Shown one piece after another: positions 48,198 to 58,415 of a DNA stretch of 64,000 bases. Origin of the DNA: Cryptomeria japonica (taxonomy: Eukaryota > Streptophyta > Pinopsida > Cupressales > Cupressaceae); contig NC_081408.1 in NCBI RefSeq assembly GCF_030272615.1, forward strand, positions 335,142,793 to 335,206,792. The letters are read 5' to 3'. The position numbers were made by a program, and so were the translations under genes. The notes beneath the pieces were generated by a model that saw only the letters and a program-made list of their open reading frames with translations, did not search any database and had not been told where the DNA came from. The stretch's first letter is position 1; the number at the start of each line of letters is the position of its first letter.

Positions 48198-48208
48198 CAA
48201 TTATACCA
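48198..48208 (-). other. Degenerate primer binding site of copia element 2
   Basis: The minus strand reads TGGTATAATTG two bases inside the LTR. Only TGGTAT matches the iMet site, and the usual CAGAGC is absent. It is either mutated or primed differently. Confidence 0.6.
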
Positions 48209-48210
48209 AT

Positions 48211-48677
48211 TGTTAGGGTTTCAAGCAGATCCGAAGCAAATATGAACTAACAATTATATGTAGATTTAAATACAAAAGATAAAGGAATAAAACAGGACAC
48301 AGATAACACAAAGATTTAATGTGGTTCACCCAGAATGGGTTACATCCACCATACACAGCCATCCAATCTTTCTTATTATCTAGCAAAAATAGTACATCAA
48401 CCTTACAATGGCTTAAGCATCCCAGCCACTTATAACATGCATTTTTAGGGCAACAATCAAAGTCGACCTTTTTAGGGTTTTATTACAATGTCGGTTTTCA
48501 TCAACAAAAAATACCCCCAATTTTTTTTTTTCTTGGGGGCTCCCACCCCCGAACCCCCACTTTTCTCGGGGGTTGCCACCTTCGAACCCCTGCCCAGGGC
48601 TCGGCCCAGCCCCAGACCCCGGCAAGGATACGTGTTGAGTGTACAATAATTTTCTAATCAGTCGCCACATTTCAACA
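48211..48677 (-). repeat. 5' LTR of copia element 2
   Basis: It is 467 bp and matches 43664-44129, including the C/G-rich patch (48530-48625). Confidence 0.95.
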
Positions 48678-48682
48678 ATTAA

Positions 48683-49590
48683 GACAATCAATCATATCTT
48701 GAATCCTTTGTTTTTCTTGAAAAATGTTCTTAAAATGCGAGATATTTCATTCCCTAATATTCAATTTCAAATAACTTAATTTCTTAGCAATCTGAAACAT
48801 ACGTGACCCAAAACAAAAAGGAGTAGAATTCCACCATTTCATAAGAAGAGACAAAAAGGAAGAATCCCTAAACCACATGGGCTCAAATTTAAATGGAGAC
48901 TTAAAAGAAGCCCCATCCTCAATAACTAAAAGAGAAATTGGAAAATGATCAGAACCCGAGATCGGTAGAATAGAGGAAAAGAATTCAAAATATGAATCAA
49001 TCTAATTCTCAAATAACAAAAACCAATCTAATCTCTCAGCAATCTAAGAAAAATCCCTTCTCCTACTTGTCCATATGAAAACCCCATTCTGAGACTTACA
49101 ATAAAAAAGGCTCATATCAGATTTGAAATCCCCAAAGTCATCCATAATCCTTTTATTAGGGAAAACACCTTCTCTTTTCTCATCTAAATCAGTGATAGCA
49201 TTAAAATCACCCCTGAAGACAATAAAGGAACCATGTCTTAAGGGAGAAGAAATCCTCTTTAATTCACCCCATAACCTTCTCTTCCCTTGAATTCCTGACG
49301 GAGCATAAATGTTAAAAAACCAGAATTTAACCTTCGGAATCTTGCTTATAACTAAAGTCAACATCCAATTTGTAGCAGATGCCACTAACTGTACCTCAAT
49401 ATTATAATTATTCCAAAGCAGTGCCAAACCTCCTAAAGCACCACAAGCAGGAGAAGAAAGAAAATTCCACCTTCTTCAAGATGAAAAAACCAAATCAGTA
49501 GACTCCTTTGACAACTTCCATCTGGGAATTAATTAAGCATCTCTTATTAGGGGCATTTAAGCCCCTAACATTCCAAGAAATAATTCTCAT
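48683..49590 (-). pseudogene. LINE ORF2 N-terminus: APE-type endonuclease
   Basis: ORF2 starts MRIISWNVRGLNAPNKR at 49590 (the conserved Asn of WNVRG is present). After a stop and frame change, 49427-49044 reads WFFNIYAPSGIQGKRRLW and FIVFRGDFNAITDLDEKREG (catalytic GDFN). The connector to RT (RDSSFLSLLMKWW) follows at 48880-48830, and ORF2 is cut by copia element 2. The endonuclease would nick the target to prime reverse transcription. Confidence 0.9.
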
Positions 49591-49718
49591 TGTCCTCAAG
49601 GGGAGGTCGAAGCTCCCCTCTTCCCATTAATTAGATAATTTTTGCTTTCCCCAAAGCAACCTTGCAAATTATGTTTCACAGCCTTTGATCTTGTCATAGG
49701 AGGAATAGTTTCAGATCT

Positions 49719-51853
49719 TTAACTCTTCTTTCTTTTAACACTTACATGAGTTAGGCATGCTTTCTTAGGCCTACCAAGAGAAACTGAATGCCTCCCTTGC
49801 CCACCAGTAGGAGAAAGGGACAGTCTTTTGAATTTCATCATCAATTTCCATTTGAGTCTTAATATTATCTGGAGGCCTACCTCTCCCAGGAGAAACCACT
49901 GATGGTGAAAAAACCAGAGTTGTTTGGACAATTGGTAAATTCTCGCATAACTTTGGAGAAGATAGGATAATTGGATTATCTTCAAATCCTAACTCTATTG
50001 TAGCCAAAACTGCAAAAGGATTAGCAAATGCAAAAATTGGAAGGGTTGAGTTTATACCCCCTGAATCATTCTTAATTGAACAAATAACTCTATCAGTACC
50101 CTCATCCATCTGATGTGAATGATTATTAAAAATATCATTTACTTGCTGAACTAGATTCTCATTTGGTATAATAACAGGGACAACCTCTAATGGATTACTA
50201 TTCCCTAAGGAAGATTCATTAGCCATATTAATTCATCATTTAGTGGGGAATTATTAGACACAAAATTCTCAATTTCTTGAACTAAAGAAGCATCATTAGG
50301 AAAACCTATGGCAGGTACCTATTTAATAGTTTCCATATCAACCACTACATTTTTTTCTAAATTCACATTCTTTGAAGAATCCAAAACCTCCTTATGAGTG
50401 CATGAAGACAAATTTCCATCCTTACCCTTTATGGGATTATTTGGCATCTTAGGGAAATCTATTGTCAATGGATGATCTACTCCATTTATCGAGGGATTAC
50501 CATTCATCACTATACCCTCATTATTAGAAAATATCTTTAGTAAAGATGAAAGTGAGACTGAACCCGAAGTGCGATCATTTGGTTTCCTAGAACTATGACA
50601 CAATGGATTATTTTCAAGATTAATGTGACCTCTTTCTACCAATTTATGCGAAGAGACATTTCCACATCCTTCAACCGAAGGTCCCACCGACAAACTATCT
50701 TTATTAAGGGATTTAGGGATAGAGCCAAGGACCTGCTGGTTTTTCTTAAAATCTATATGTAACAGAGCATCCAAAAGTAAAGGAGACTTAAGAAGCTCCA
50801 TATCTAATTTCTCAATTGATTGGTGCCAAATACCATCATGAGACTTGATATTACAAGTATGGGGGCAAACATTGTTAGGGTTAATAAGAACACAAATTTT
50901 TACCAGAACCTCCCCCTCCACAAAGTCCATTTTAGATGTTAAAAAAGTTCTAATAGTATTTCCAATTTGCTCAAGAACTCGAGATCCATAAATTCAAAAG
51001 GAATTTTAGGTAAACCAAACCAGAAAGGAATAAGTTTTGAACTAGAAGGAACAAAAAAAGGTTTCCAAGCTGTAATTGAAATTAAATGTTTTCCAAACCA
51101 ATGATGTGAAGTTCTTAATACCTCATCTCTAAAAGAAGGAGAATCAAAGACAATAATAAAAGCATTCACAGACAATAATTGAAAATAATGCATATCCCCC
51201 CATCTTTTGTACAATTTATGATAAAGCTTTAACAAACTAATTTGATCACCCCAAATTTCCCCAGAAATAGCATTCATATGCAAACAATTCACTTTCTTAT
51301 CGACATCGAAACCTAGAAGATTGATACAAGGGATAGGAGCCCAAACCTATGATGAAGAAACCCCCGATAAAATAGGATCAGTAGGTATCATACTTACCTT
51401 TTCCGGACTAGCTTCCTTGAGGTTCACATTTACCTTATTTATCACTTGTTGTGAAGAAACAGAAACCCTAGTCGCAGTCTCCTTATTTGCCAAGCCAACA
51501 ACCCTAGCAAACATTCGTTGATTGCCCAGATCCAAAGACCATTTCCCCAAAAATCCCTTCAATTGCTTCTCATAATTCTCTTGATTCACACCATTATTAA
51601 AATGCCCTCAAGTGAATCTCCTTCCATTGTTATTCTGCCTCCATGCCACACAACATCTGTTCTAAAAGAAGCCTTGAAAGTATTTTGAAACTAGCTGAAA
51701 AACCTTGTTCTTTCCACTCCGGTTCTTTCCACTCAGGTTTACTTGTATTGCCATGTCCTTCCATCTATCATTTGTGTAGACCTACTGCGGAACATGAGGC
51801 AGGTCTTCCCAGCCCACATCTTCCCATGAACCCAAATGCCTTCTATCAGCCAT
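49719..51853 (-). pseudogene. LINE ORF1 (DUF4283-type RNA-binding protein, broken)
   Basis: It starts MADRRHLGSWEDVGWEDLPH at 51853, then TAG. Frames at 51589-51347, 51292-50939, 50930-50319, 50226-49771 and 49985-49719 continue in order. The block 51292-50939 (AFIIVFDSPSFRDEVLRTSHHWF, FWFGLPKIPFEFMDLEFLSK) fits the DUF4283 domain of plant LINE ORF1. It ends with a basic tail, VSVKRKKS. The likely role is nucleic-acid chaperone binding of LINE RNA. Confidence 0.8.
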
Positions 51854-51900
51854 TTCCGATCGTAATTATTATTCTGATTAAATTAAATTTTACATATATG

Positions 51901-54900
51901 CACAATCTGGAGTTATTTGAATCTGTGACTGTTTGAAGGAAATTCTCCAAAATATTTCTTTAATGGGTGTCCCTACCCTAATTCAAATCTCTTGTTTTAG
52001 GGCATGAATAGGGAGGATGCACAGTTTCACAGGTGTTCACTTAAAAAACCCTAATTTTGTCTGAGATAAATGCTAAGCAGTTTTATTTCCATTTCCACTG
52101 TAAACAGGTAGTTTTAATTCCTGAGGCTAGTATACTGATAACTGAAGCAACAAAAAATTATTTATAAGTGCGAAGAAGTCCAATCTAGTGACGCTTCCGC
52201 AGGGGAATTTTCTTCTTCTTTGAAGCTTGATTGACCATATGTTAAAGCCAAAAAAGATCAATGTTGCACTTCAATTTGGACCAAAGCATTGAAGATCAGG
52301 TTGCTGTTGAGAAATGGAAAGCACACATTCTTATAGAATTTCATTGAAGGGCTGATTGGACTTGAAATTTCATAAAATCTCTATCCATTTTGCAGGATTG
52401 ATGATGAGTCACTATTTCAAAGAAGCCCATCCAAATTCTCGGGCATGATTAGCATAATTTGTTGGAATCTCTCTTAACAATCATCGGGACCCAGGATTGT
52501 ACAAATTTTAAACTAGTTAATAATTCTTTTATAAATCTTCATATAATTAGGTAACTTTTAGTTAGATTGAAATACATATAACTTTGCCACGTTTAGGTGA
52601 TGATCATATAACCAACCACATGAAATTATTATTAATAAATGAAAACAAATATTGAAGTCTTTAAACATTTTAATGACTTTCTACATTAAGATTTTATAAT
52701 ATTTATTTTAAAAAATTGATTTCACATATTCTAGTCTTAGATTTATTTATAAGTTAAATGACGAAACTAATATCATAAGGGAAAAAAATACTCTCAAAGT
52801 CACAAAATTTTGTAAAAGGTTGTGATTAATTAAATATATATTTTTTTAGTTTGACACAATCAAAAAATTAATTTTTAGGAACTCTTTTATAAATAAGGTC
52901 CTCTAGGAAGTAATTTAACAAAAAGATATTCTAACCACCAAAACAAAGAAATTTGATTTTTTTCATGATACCTTATATTCCTACTCAAAATTGTTAGTAT
53001 TTTAAAATCACATTAAAAAATCATGTAGAAACAACAAAAATAGGTGTGCACATTCACCATATTTATAAAAAACTTCTACCAACCAAATTTCGAACAAAAG
53101 GTACACATTGAAATATTTTAATGCCCAATGTTTTAGGTCAAGTAACTAACATGGGATTAAAAATAATATTTTCTAGCCAATTGAAAGGTCCTCAACCATT
53201 GCAAATATGGAAAATATATAGGTTCTAAACAACTATTATCCTTGAGAATAATATTGACGAGGATCAAAAGAAATGATTAAATGCTATAGTAATATTTCAC
53301 TAAGATTTTAGATGAAATTGATTAGTGATTATGTGCATGATTTCGTATCCTTTTTAAATTACATTGTTTTGGTTATAACTATTACATGGATCTATTAACA
53401 TGTGAGATCAAGTGTATAGGATATTTCCATGGCCAATAGAATAGACTTGTCATAAAAAAACCCTAATGTAAATATAGTTGTGATACCCACCTATAGTCTA
53501 TCTAAAGGTATTGTAGTCCCAATGTAGTTGGATTATGTGATGTGGTTCAATAAATAGTTTTATGTGATTTTGTGATGTCTTAAGTCTTTAAATTGGATTT
53601 TTGAAATTGTACTAGCATCCTTGTTCTTATTTTGGGATTTATCCTTCTAGGTAATTATAAAGGGTTCTAAATAACATTTTAAAAGTGTTTTCATGGATTT
53701 TAGAGTCCTAAGGTGGGTATCTATATGTTGTGTACTTTTTTAACCTATTATTTAAGACTTAGGCCAAGATATGACACTTATTAAGTGCCCCTTAAAAGGT
53801 TTGATGAAATTAATATTTGAGGGTTGGTGTCATGACTTTTCACACTCCACTCCCATTCTACATTTATCAGCTCAAGAAACCCACAAGGTCTCTCATTCGT
53901 GTGTGACACCTTTTATAGGTCTTTGATGTAATGATTTTAAAAAGTACAGTGCTCCTCCCAATGTCTCACTCATGTGTAAGCACTTGTGTGAGGATGTTCT
54001 TGGTATTGAATTGGAGGGTGACAAGTGTCACCTCCTTATTCAAGGAATTCAAATTTTAATTCATATTTATGATTCCATGAAAGATGATGTGATGTTTCCT
54101 CTTTTGGTTCATATTTTATAATTTTCTAGAATTAGAGAGTATGGTGTAAGGGAAGGAAGACTCTCAATCTCCTTCAAGCATTTCCTATAATTCCTCCTTG
54201 GTTATGTGTGTATAATTTTAGCTTCTTAACTATGTAGATTCTCATTAGGATCTTTATTATGTTAACATAGAAATATTATTCGTTATGGTCAATGCATAAA
54301 AATGGTTGATAATAGTTAATTTTATTCATTTTAAAAGTATTATGGAAGAAGAGAGGTTATACCTGGGTAAGTGCACAAAGATGGTAGTAAAAAAGGGGGT
54401 ATAAGTGGAGACTTTTTTTTTTTTTTTCTAAAATCAGGTGAACTTGAACTTGGAGGCAAAATTTGAAAGTCATCTACTCAAGATATGAAGATAATAAAAG
54501 AATAAATATTGTAGTATTATGAATCTAGTTTCCAAACAAATAAAATTTTTCAAAATTGGATAAGATTAAGGGGTTCAAATCCTTCGCGCACGAAAAATAG
54601 ACCCTCATTTTTTTGAAAAACATAACATAGTGTCTGACATGTGCATCAAAAAATTCATAGTTAGATTTAGTATTTTGGCAAATCCTTTGGTAGAAAGATA
54701 GTTAAGAGTGAGAACTAGAAGATGTGTATTTGTTTGTAATTTTTTGTTGAGTATTTTGTTTTTTATGATTTTCCCAATCGAGCACATCCTGAAAATTAGG
54801 TACATATTCCTGTGCAAAGCATAAGTTGCACTAAACAAATCTAAAATAAAATTTATTTTTGAATTTGTAAAGATTCAAGTGCACTACAATAATATGCAAA

Positions 54901-55350
54901 GTTTTAAAAATTTGGATATGTATATCAAAAGTAATTAAAAAAATGGCGGACCTATGTCTATGAGAACTATGGAGACACTGGTAAAAGAAATTCAATAATA
55001 ATATGTTATTATTGTTCAAATTTAAAAAAAATTATATGGTTAGAAAGCTCAGAAGATGGGTAAAACTATGGTGGAAATTTTAGAAATACCCACTTGATGA
55101 AGTGTAAACCTAATGATGACAAAGTCGAGAAACCAAGTTGATAAAATAAAACATATCAAAAAGGAGGGAAATGGAGGGAAATCAAACTTCCAAATGATAG
55201 ATTTGTCATCCAGACCTATTTCCAAGCTAAAATAGTCAAAAGTGTGTATAGGGTACCTATGGTATTAAAAGCACGTACGGGGCACTTATGGTGTAAGAAG
55301 CATGTACGCTCTATCTTAACTATAAACAACATATACGCGCTACGTTTGTT
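51901..55350. other. AT-rich intergenic DNA without recognised features
   Basis: About 3.4 kb of low-GC sequence. All reading frames are short, and I find no LTR ends, splice-like chains or tandem repeats. A 17-base T run lies at 54413-54429. It may contain very old transposon remains that cannot be recognised by eye. Confidence 0.5.
55250..55340 (+). repeat. 'gcacgtacgggg' motif cluster
   Basis: 'agcacgtacggggcactta' here recurs as 'agcacgtacggggtactta' at ~58082. Related 'gcatacggggtact' motifs occur at 57834 and 57925. It marks one side of a repeat-rich segment. Confidence 0.55.
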
Positions 55351-55365
55351 TAAATTTTGGGAGTG

Positions 55366-55500
55366 TGTATAATATGATATTGTATATATAATATGTGTAT
55401 ATACATATAATATAGAATTTTTATATATAATATATAATATATGATATATATATATGTATATAATAATATATAATATATTAAGTATATATATACATATATG
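55366..55500. repeat. (TA)n-rich microsatellite
   Basis: This is an imperfect TA/ATATGT run with interruptions, almost free of G and C. Confidence 0.85.
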
Positions 55501-55550
55501 TGTGTGTATGTAAGTGTATTGTCTCCCCCTCTCAAGCACGTACAAGGTGC

Positions 55551-55675
55551 CTCTCTTTCTCTCCCTCTCATTCTCTCTCTTTATCTCTCTCTCTCTCCCT
55601 CCCTCTCCCTCTCTCCCCTTATCCCTTCCTCGATACCCCATCCCTCTCTCTCTTCTTCTCCCCCTCCCTCCCTTC
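55551..55675. repeat. (CT)n-rich polypyrimidine tract
   Basis: Nearly pure pyrimidine on the plus strand, with ctctct and cccct variants. All long frames here are low-complexity artefacts. Confidence 0.9.
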
Positions 55676-56453
55676 ATATCCCACTGCAACTGTGTCTACA
55701 CTTCTATATAAGTAAGTGAATTTATTTCTTGTCTGGAACTTCCTCTTTGATTTATATCATGTATGCTCTCCTAAGAAAATTGACAGATGGATTTGTGTGT
55801 TTATATTGAATAGGAGGAAGAAGGGTCTAAAATTGAACCATGGGTGCATTACCATGACAAAAAAGGAAACCTGCAGCAATATCCTTATCGAATATGTTTT
55901 TAATGAGCAGAGAAAATATGGAAAATAGTATCAACAAAGCAAAATAATGAGTCAGACTACCTACAATATGTTTTTTAGAAGGAAACAATTGGTAGGAAGA
56001 GAAAGAGGGAGAGTAACATAGATGATGTCATAGGGAATGATAGTGGTGGGTATGCGAGAGTTCCCATGCTGTTACACAACGTCTCTCATCTAAAGAAATT
56101 GAAGTTTGTTGTAAGCATGGAAATGGTAGTATATGATGACCATCACTTGTCAAAAGGTTTGGAAGGGTACATACCCATGAAAGAAATCAAGTGTGTAATT
56201 CCTATAGTCACAATCAAGATCAGTCCTATAGCCTTGCAAATTTAAGAGCATCATATGTTTTAGAAAGGTAGTACTCTTAGGGTTAGGTCAAGCTCTTACA
56301 CTTAATTTTTAGGGAAGCCTCATTGTTTGTTCACCTGGAGTCTTTCTTATGCTGACAATGATCTAACTTAGCTATATCAAAACTAAACTATCGATGTTCT
56401 AATGTATGATTTTCTATTCATAACTTTAAATAATATATCATTTTATTAGCCCG

Positions 56454-56942
56454 CCATATGACCCCTTAGGCATCATTAAAGGTCATATTGTTTCCTAAGA
56501 GGTCATATGGTGTCCTATGACCCCTTAGGACACCATATGGTGTCGTTATGTGTCTTATGGTGTCCTATGACCCCTAGGACACCTTGTGACCCCTTAGGAC
56601 ACCATATGGTGTCATTAGGGGTCATATGGTGTCCTAAGGGGTCATATGGTCTCCTACAATCCCTTAGGACACCACTTGACCCCTTAAGACTCCATATGGT
56701 GTGGTTATGGGTCGTATGGTGTCCTAAGAGGTCATATAGTATTCTATGACCCCTTAGGACACCATTTGGTGTCATTATGGGTTGTATGGTGTGCTAAGGG
56801 GTCATATGGTGTCCTATGACCCCTTAGGACTCTATATGACCTCTTATGTGTTGTTATGGGTCATATGGTGTCCTAAGGAGTCATATGGTGTCCTATGACC
56901 CCTTAGAGCACATGCATGGATCCCTAGGATACCATATGACCC
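56454..56942. repeat. Tandem repeat of a motif in both orientations
   Basis: The word 'atatggtgtcctaaggggtc' and its reverse complement 'gaccccttaggacaccatat' alternate about a dozen times with variation. Units of ~35-70 bp are each internally palindromic. Neither strand carries a credible gene. Confidence 0.85.
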
Positions 56943-57400
56943 TAGAGAGGGAGAGAGGGGGAGGAGAGGGATGGAATGAGAGAGAGATACACCTAAGAGA
57001 GGAGGAGAGAGATAAATAGATAGAGACTGAGAGGGAGAGACAAGAGATAAATGAGAGAAAAAGAGATGGAGAGAGAGAGAGGGGGGAGATCTAGAGAGAT
57101 ATAAGAGGTGGATAGAGGGATTGGGAGAGAAAGAGAGACCTAAGAGGTGGAGGAAGGGAAGGAGAGAGAGGGTGAGAGATAGAGAGAGTCTGAGTGAAAG
57201 AGAGGAAGGGATGGAAGGAGAGTACAAGAGACTAGAGAGAGAGAGGTGCAAAGAGAGGGAGAGGGAGAAAGAGAGGTAATGAGAAAGGGAGAGAGGGAGG
57301 GGGAGGAGAGAGGGAGAGAATGGGAGAGAGATACACCTGAGAGAAGGGGAGAGTGAGATAGAGAGATAGAGGATGAGAGGGAGAGACTTCAAAGATAAAG

Positions 57401-57440
<40 letters not shown>
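56943..57440. repeat. ~500 bp (GA)n-rich polypurine block
   Basis: GAGA, GGAGA and AGAGAAA variants with rare pyrimidines. It ends in a pure (GA) run near 57400-57436. Confidence 0.92.
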
Positions 57441-57441
<1 letters not shown>

Positions 57442-57462
57442 AGTGAAAAATAGAGACTTGAT

Positions 57463-57503
57463 TCTCTCTCTCTCTCCCTTCCTCTCCCTCTCTCCCCTTC
57501 TCC

Positions 57504-57547
<44 letters not shown>

Positions 57548-57801
57548 CCCTTCTTCCATCCCCCCTCCTCTCTCCCTCCCCCCTCATTCTCTCTCCCCTC
57601 TCCCTCTCCCCCCCTCTCTCTCTCACTCCCCCCTCCTCTCTCTCTCTCTCTCTATCTTCCTTTCCCTCTCTCCCCTTCTCCCTTCCTCCATACCCCTTCT
57701 TCTCTCCCTCCCTCCCTCCCTCCTTCTCTCTCCCTCCCCCTTCTCTCCCCCCTCCCCCCCCCCTCTCTCTCTCTCCCTCCCTCCCTCTCTCCCTCCCTCC
57801 A
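57463..57801. repeat. ~340 bp (CT)n-rich polypyrimidine block
   Basis: It follows the purine block after ~22 bp. The two blocks are largely complementary, so the pair is a giant imperfect inverted repeat of simple sequence. Confidence 0.92.
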
Positions 57802-57831
57802 TTTTCCTTCACATTTTCTTTACTACAAATA

Positions 57832-58010
57832 GAGCATACGGGGTACTGAGCCTATTACTTCTTTTCCTTGCCATAACATTTTTAAGGTGTAGGAGCACAT
57901 ACACGCTACTTATTAATTGTAAGTGCATATGGGGTACTAAGCCTATTAGTTCGCTTTCTTGCCGTAACATTTTTAAGGTGTAGGAGTGCGTACACACTAT
58001 TTATTATTAC
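57832..58010 (+). repeat. 91 bp tandem duplication
   Basis: Copies at 57832-57922 and 57923-58010 share 'tacggggtact.agcctatta' and 'taacatttttaaggtgtaggag' at matching offsets, with about a dozen substitutions. Confidence 0.9.
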
Positions 58011-58124
58011 AGGGTGGAAAAAAATACCGTTGGGATTGCCAGCATTTTAGGGACTAACAATGTGCATGTGGTTATAATTATAGCACGTACGGGGTACTTA
58101 GACATAGATTTATTTTCCCAAGAG

Positions 58125-58164
58125 CCTCAACGACCTCAAAAGAAATTTTTGAGGTCATTGAAGG
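58125..58164. repeat. Imperfect hairpin with ~17 bp stem
   Basis: cctcaacgacctcaaaa and ttttgaggtcattgaagg are reverse complements apart from one mismatch and one extra base, separated by about 4-5 bases. Confidence 0.85.
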
Positions 58165-58167
58165 CCC

Positions 58168-58222
58168 CACTATAGCTGTGTCTACACTTCTATCATTTTT
58201 TTGTTCATAGAAGTAAGTGAAT
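58168..58222 (+). repeat. Copy of a ~50 bp segment also at 55683-55730
   Basis: 'tgtgtctacacttctat' followed by 'aagtaagtgaattt' occurs at both places, with ~17 extra bases between the halves here. The two lie ~2.5 kb apart in direct orientation and just upstream of the transposase-like relic. Confidence 0.75.
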
Positions 58223-58415
58223 TTTTTGTTTTTGCATGATTCCAAATGATTGAATTGTTGTTCTTATTAGTTTTGTCAATATTATTGTGATTGTTTAATA
58301 GTTTTGATTCAAAAAAATAATGGTACGATGCATATTTATGGTTATTTGTTTGTTTATGAACTTTTGTTTACATATATATGTATTATGATTCTATTTAGGA
58401 TAACCGATATCAACC

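Larger units (their letters stand above)
43664..48677 (-). mobile_element. Ty1/copia element 2 (minus), inserted in the LINE
   Basis: The element is 5.01 kb with LTRs 43664-44129 and 48211-48677. The internal region reads gag, protease, integrase, RT, RNase H on the minus strand. A perfect ATTAA duplication flanks it (43659-43663 and 48678-48682). It is inactivated by stops and shifts. Its LTRs differ completely from those of copia element 1. Confidence 0.96.
33290..51900 (-). mobile_element. L1-type LINE, near full length, split by two copia elements
   Basis: On the minus strand it reads ORF1 (51853 to ~49719), ORF2 endonuclease (49590 to ~48683), RT (43640-42026), zf-RVT and RNase H (35463-33796), then a 3' UTR ending in T-rich runs on the plus strand (33285-33347; A-rich tail). 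This domain order is that of plant L1-clade LINEs. Removing the insertions leaves about 7 kb. I could not identify a target-site duplication, so both ends are approximate. The copy is inactive because of many stops and frameshifts. Confidence 0.88.

Noticed and set aside
33290-51960. Target-site duplication of the LINE
   Set aside because: I compared the flanks of the A-rich tail and the 5' end and found no convincing repeat, so both ends are left approximate.
55216-55719. Several frames of 65-157 residues on both strands
   Set aside because: Low-complexity translation of TA and CT microsatellites.
56844-57832. Reading frames of 322 and 129 residues made of R/E/G or S/L/P
   Set aside because: They are translations of (GA)n and (CT)n simple sequence; no gene.
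57832-58010. 91 bp duplication as terminal repeats of a small element
   Set aside because: The two copies are adjacent with no internal sequence, so it is a simple tandem duplication.
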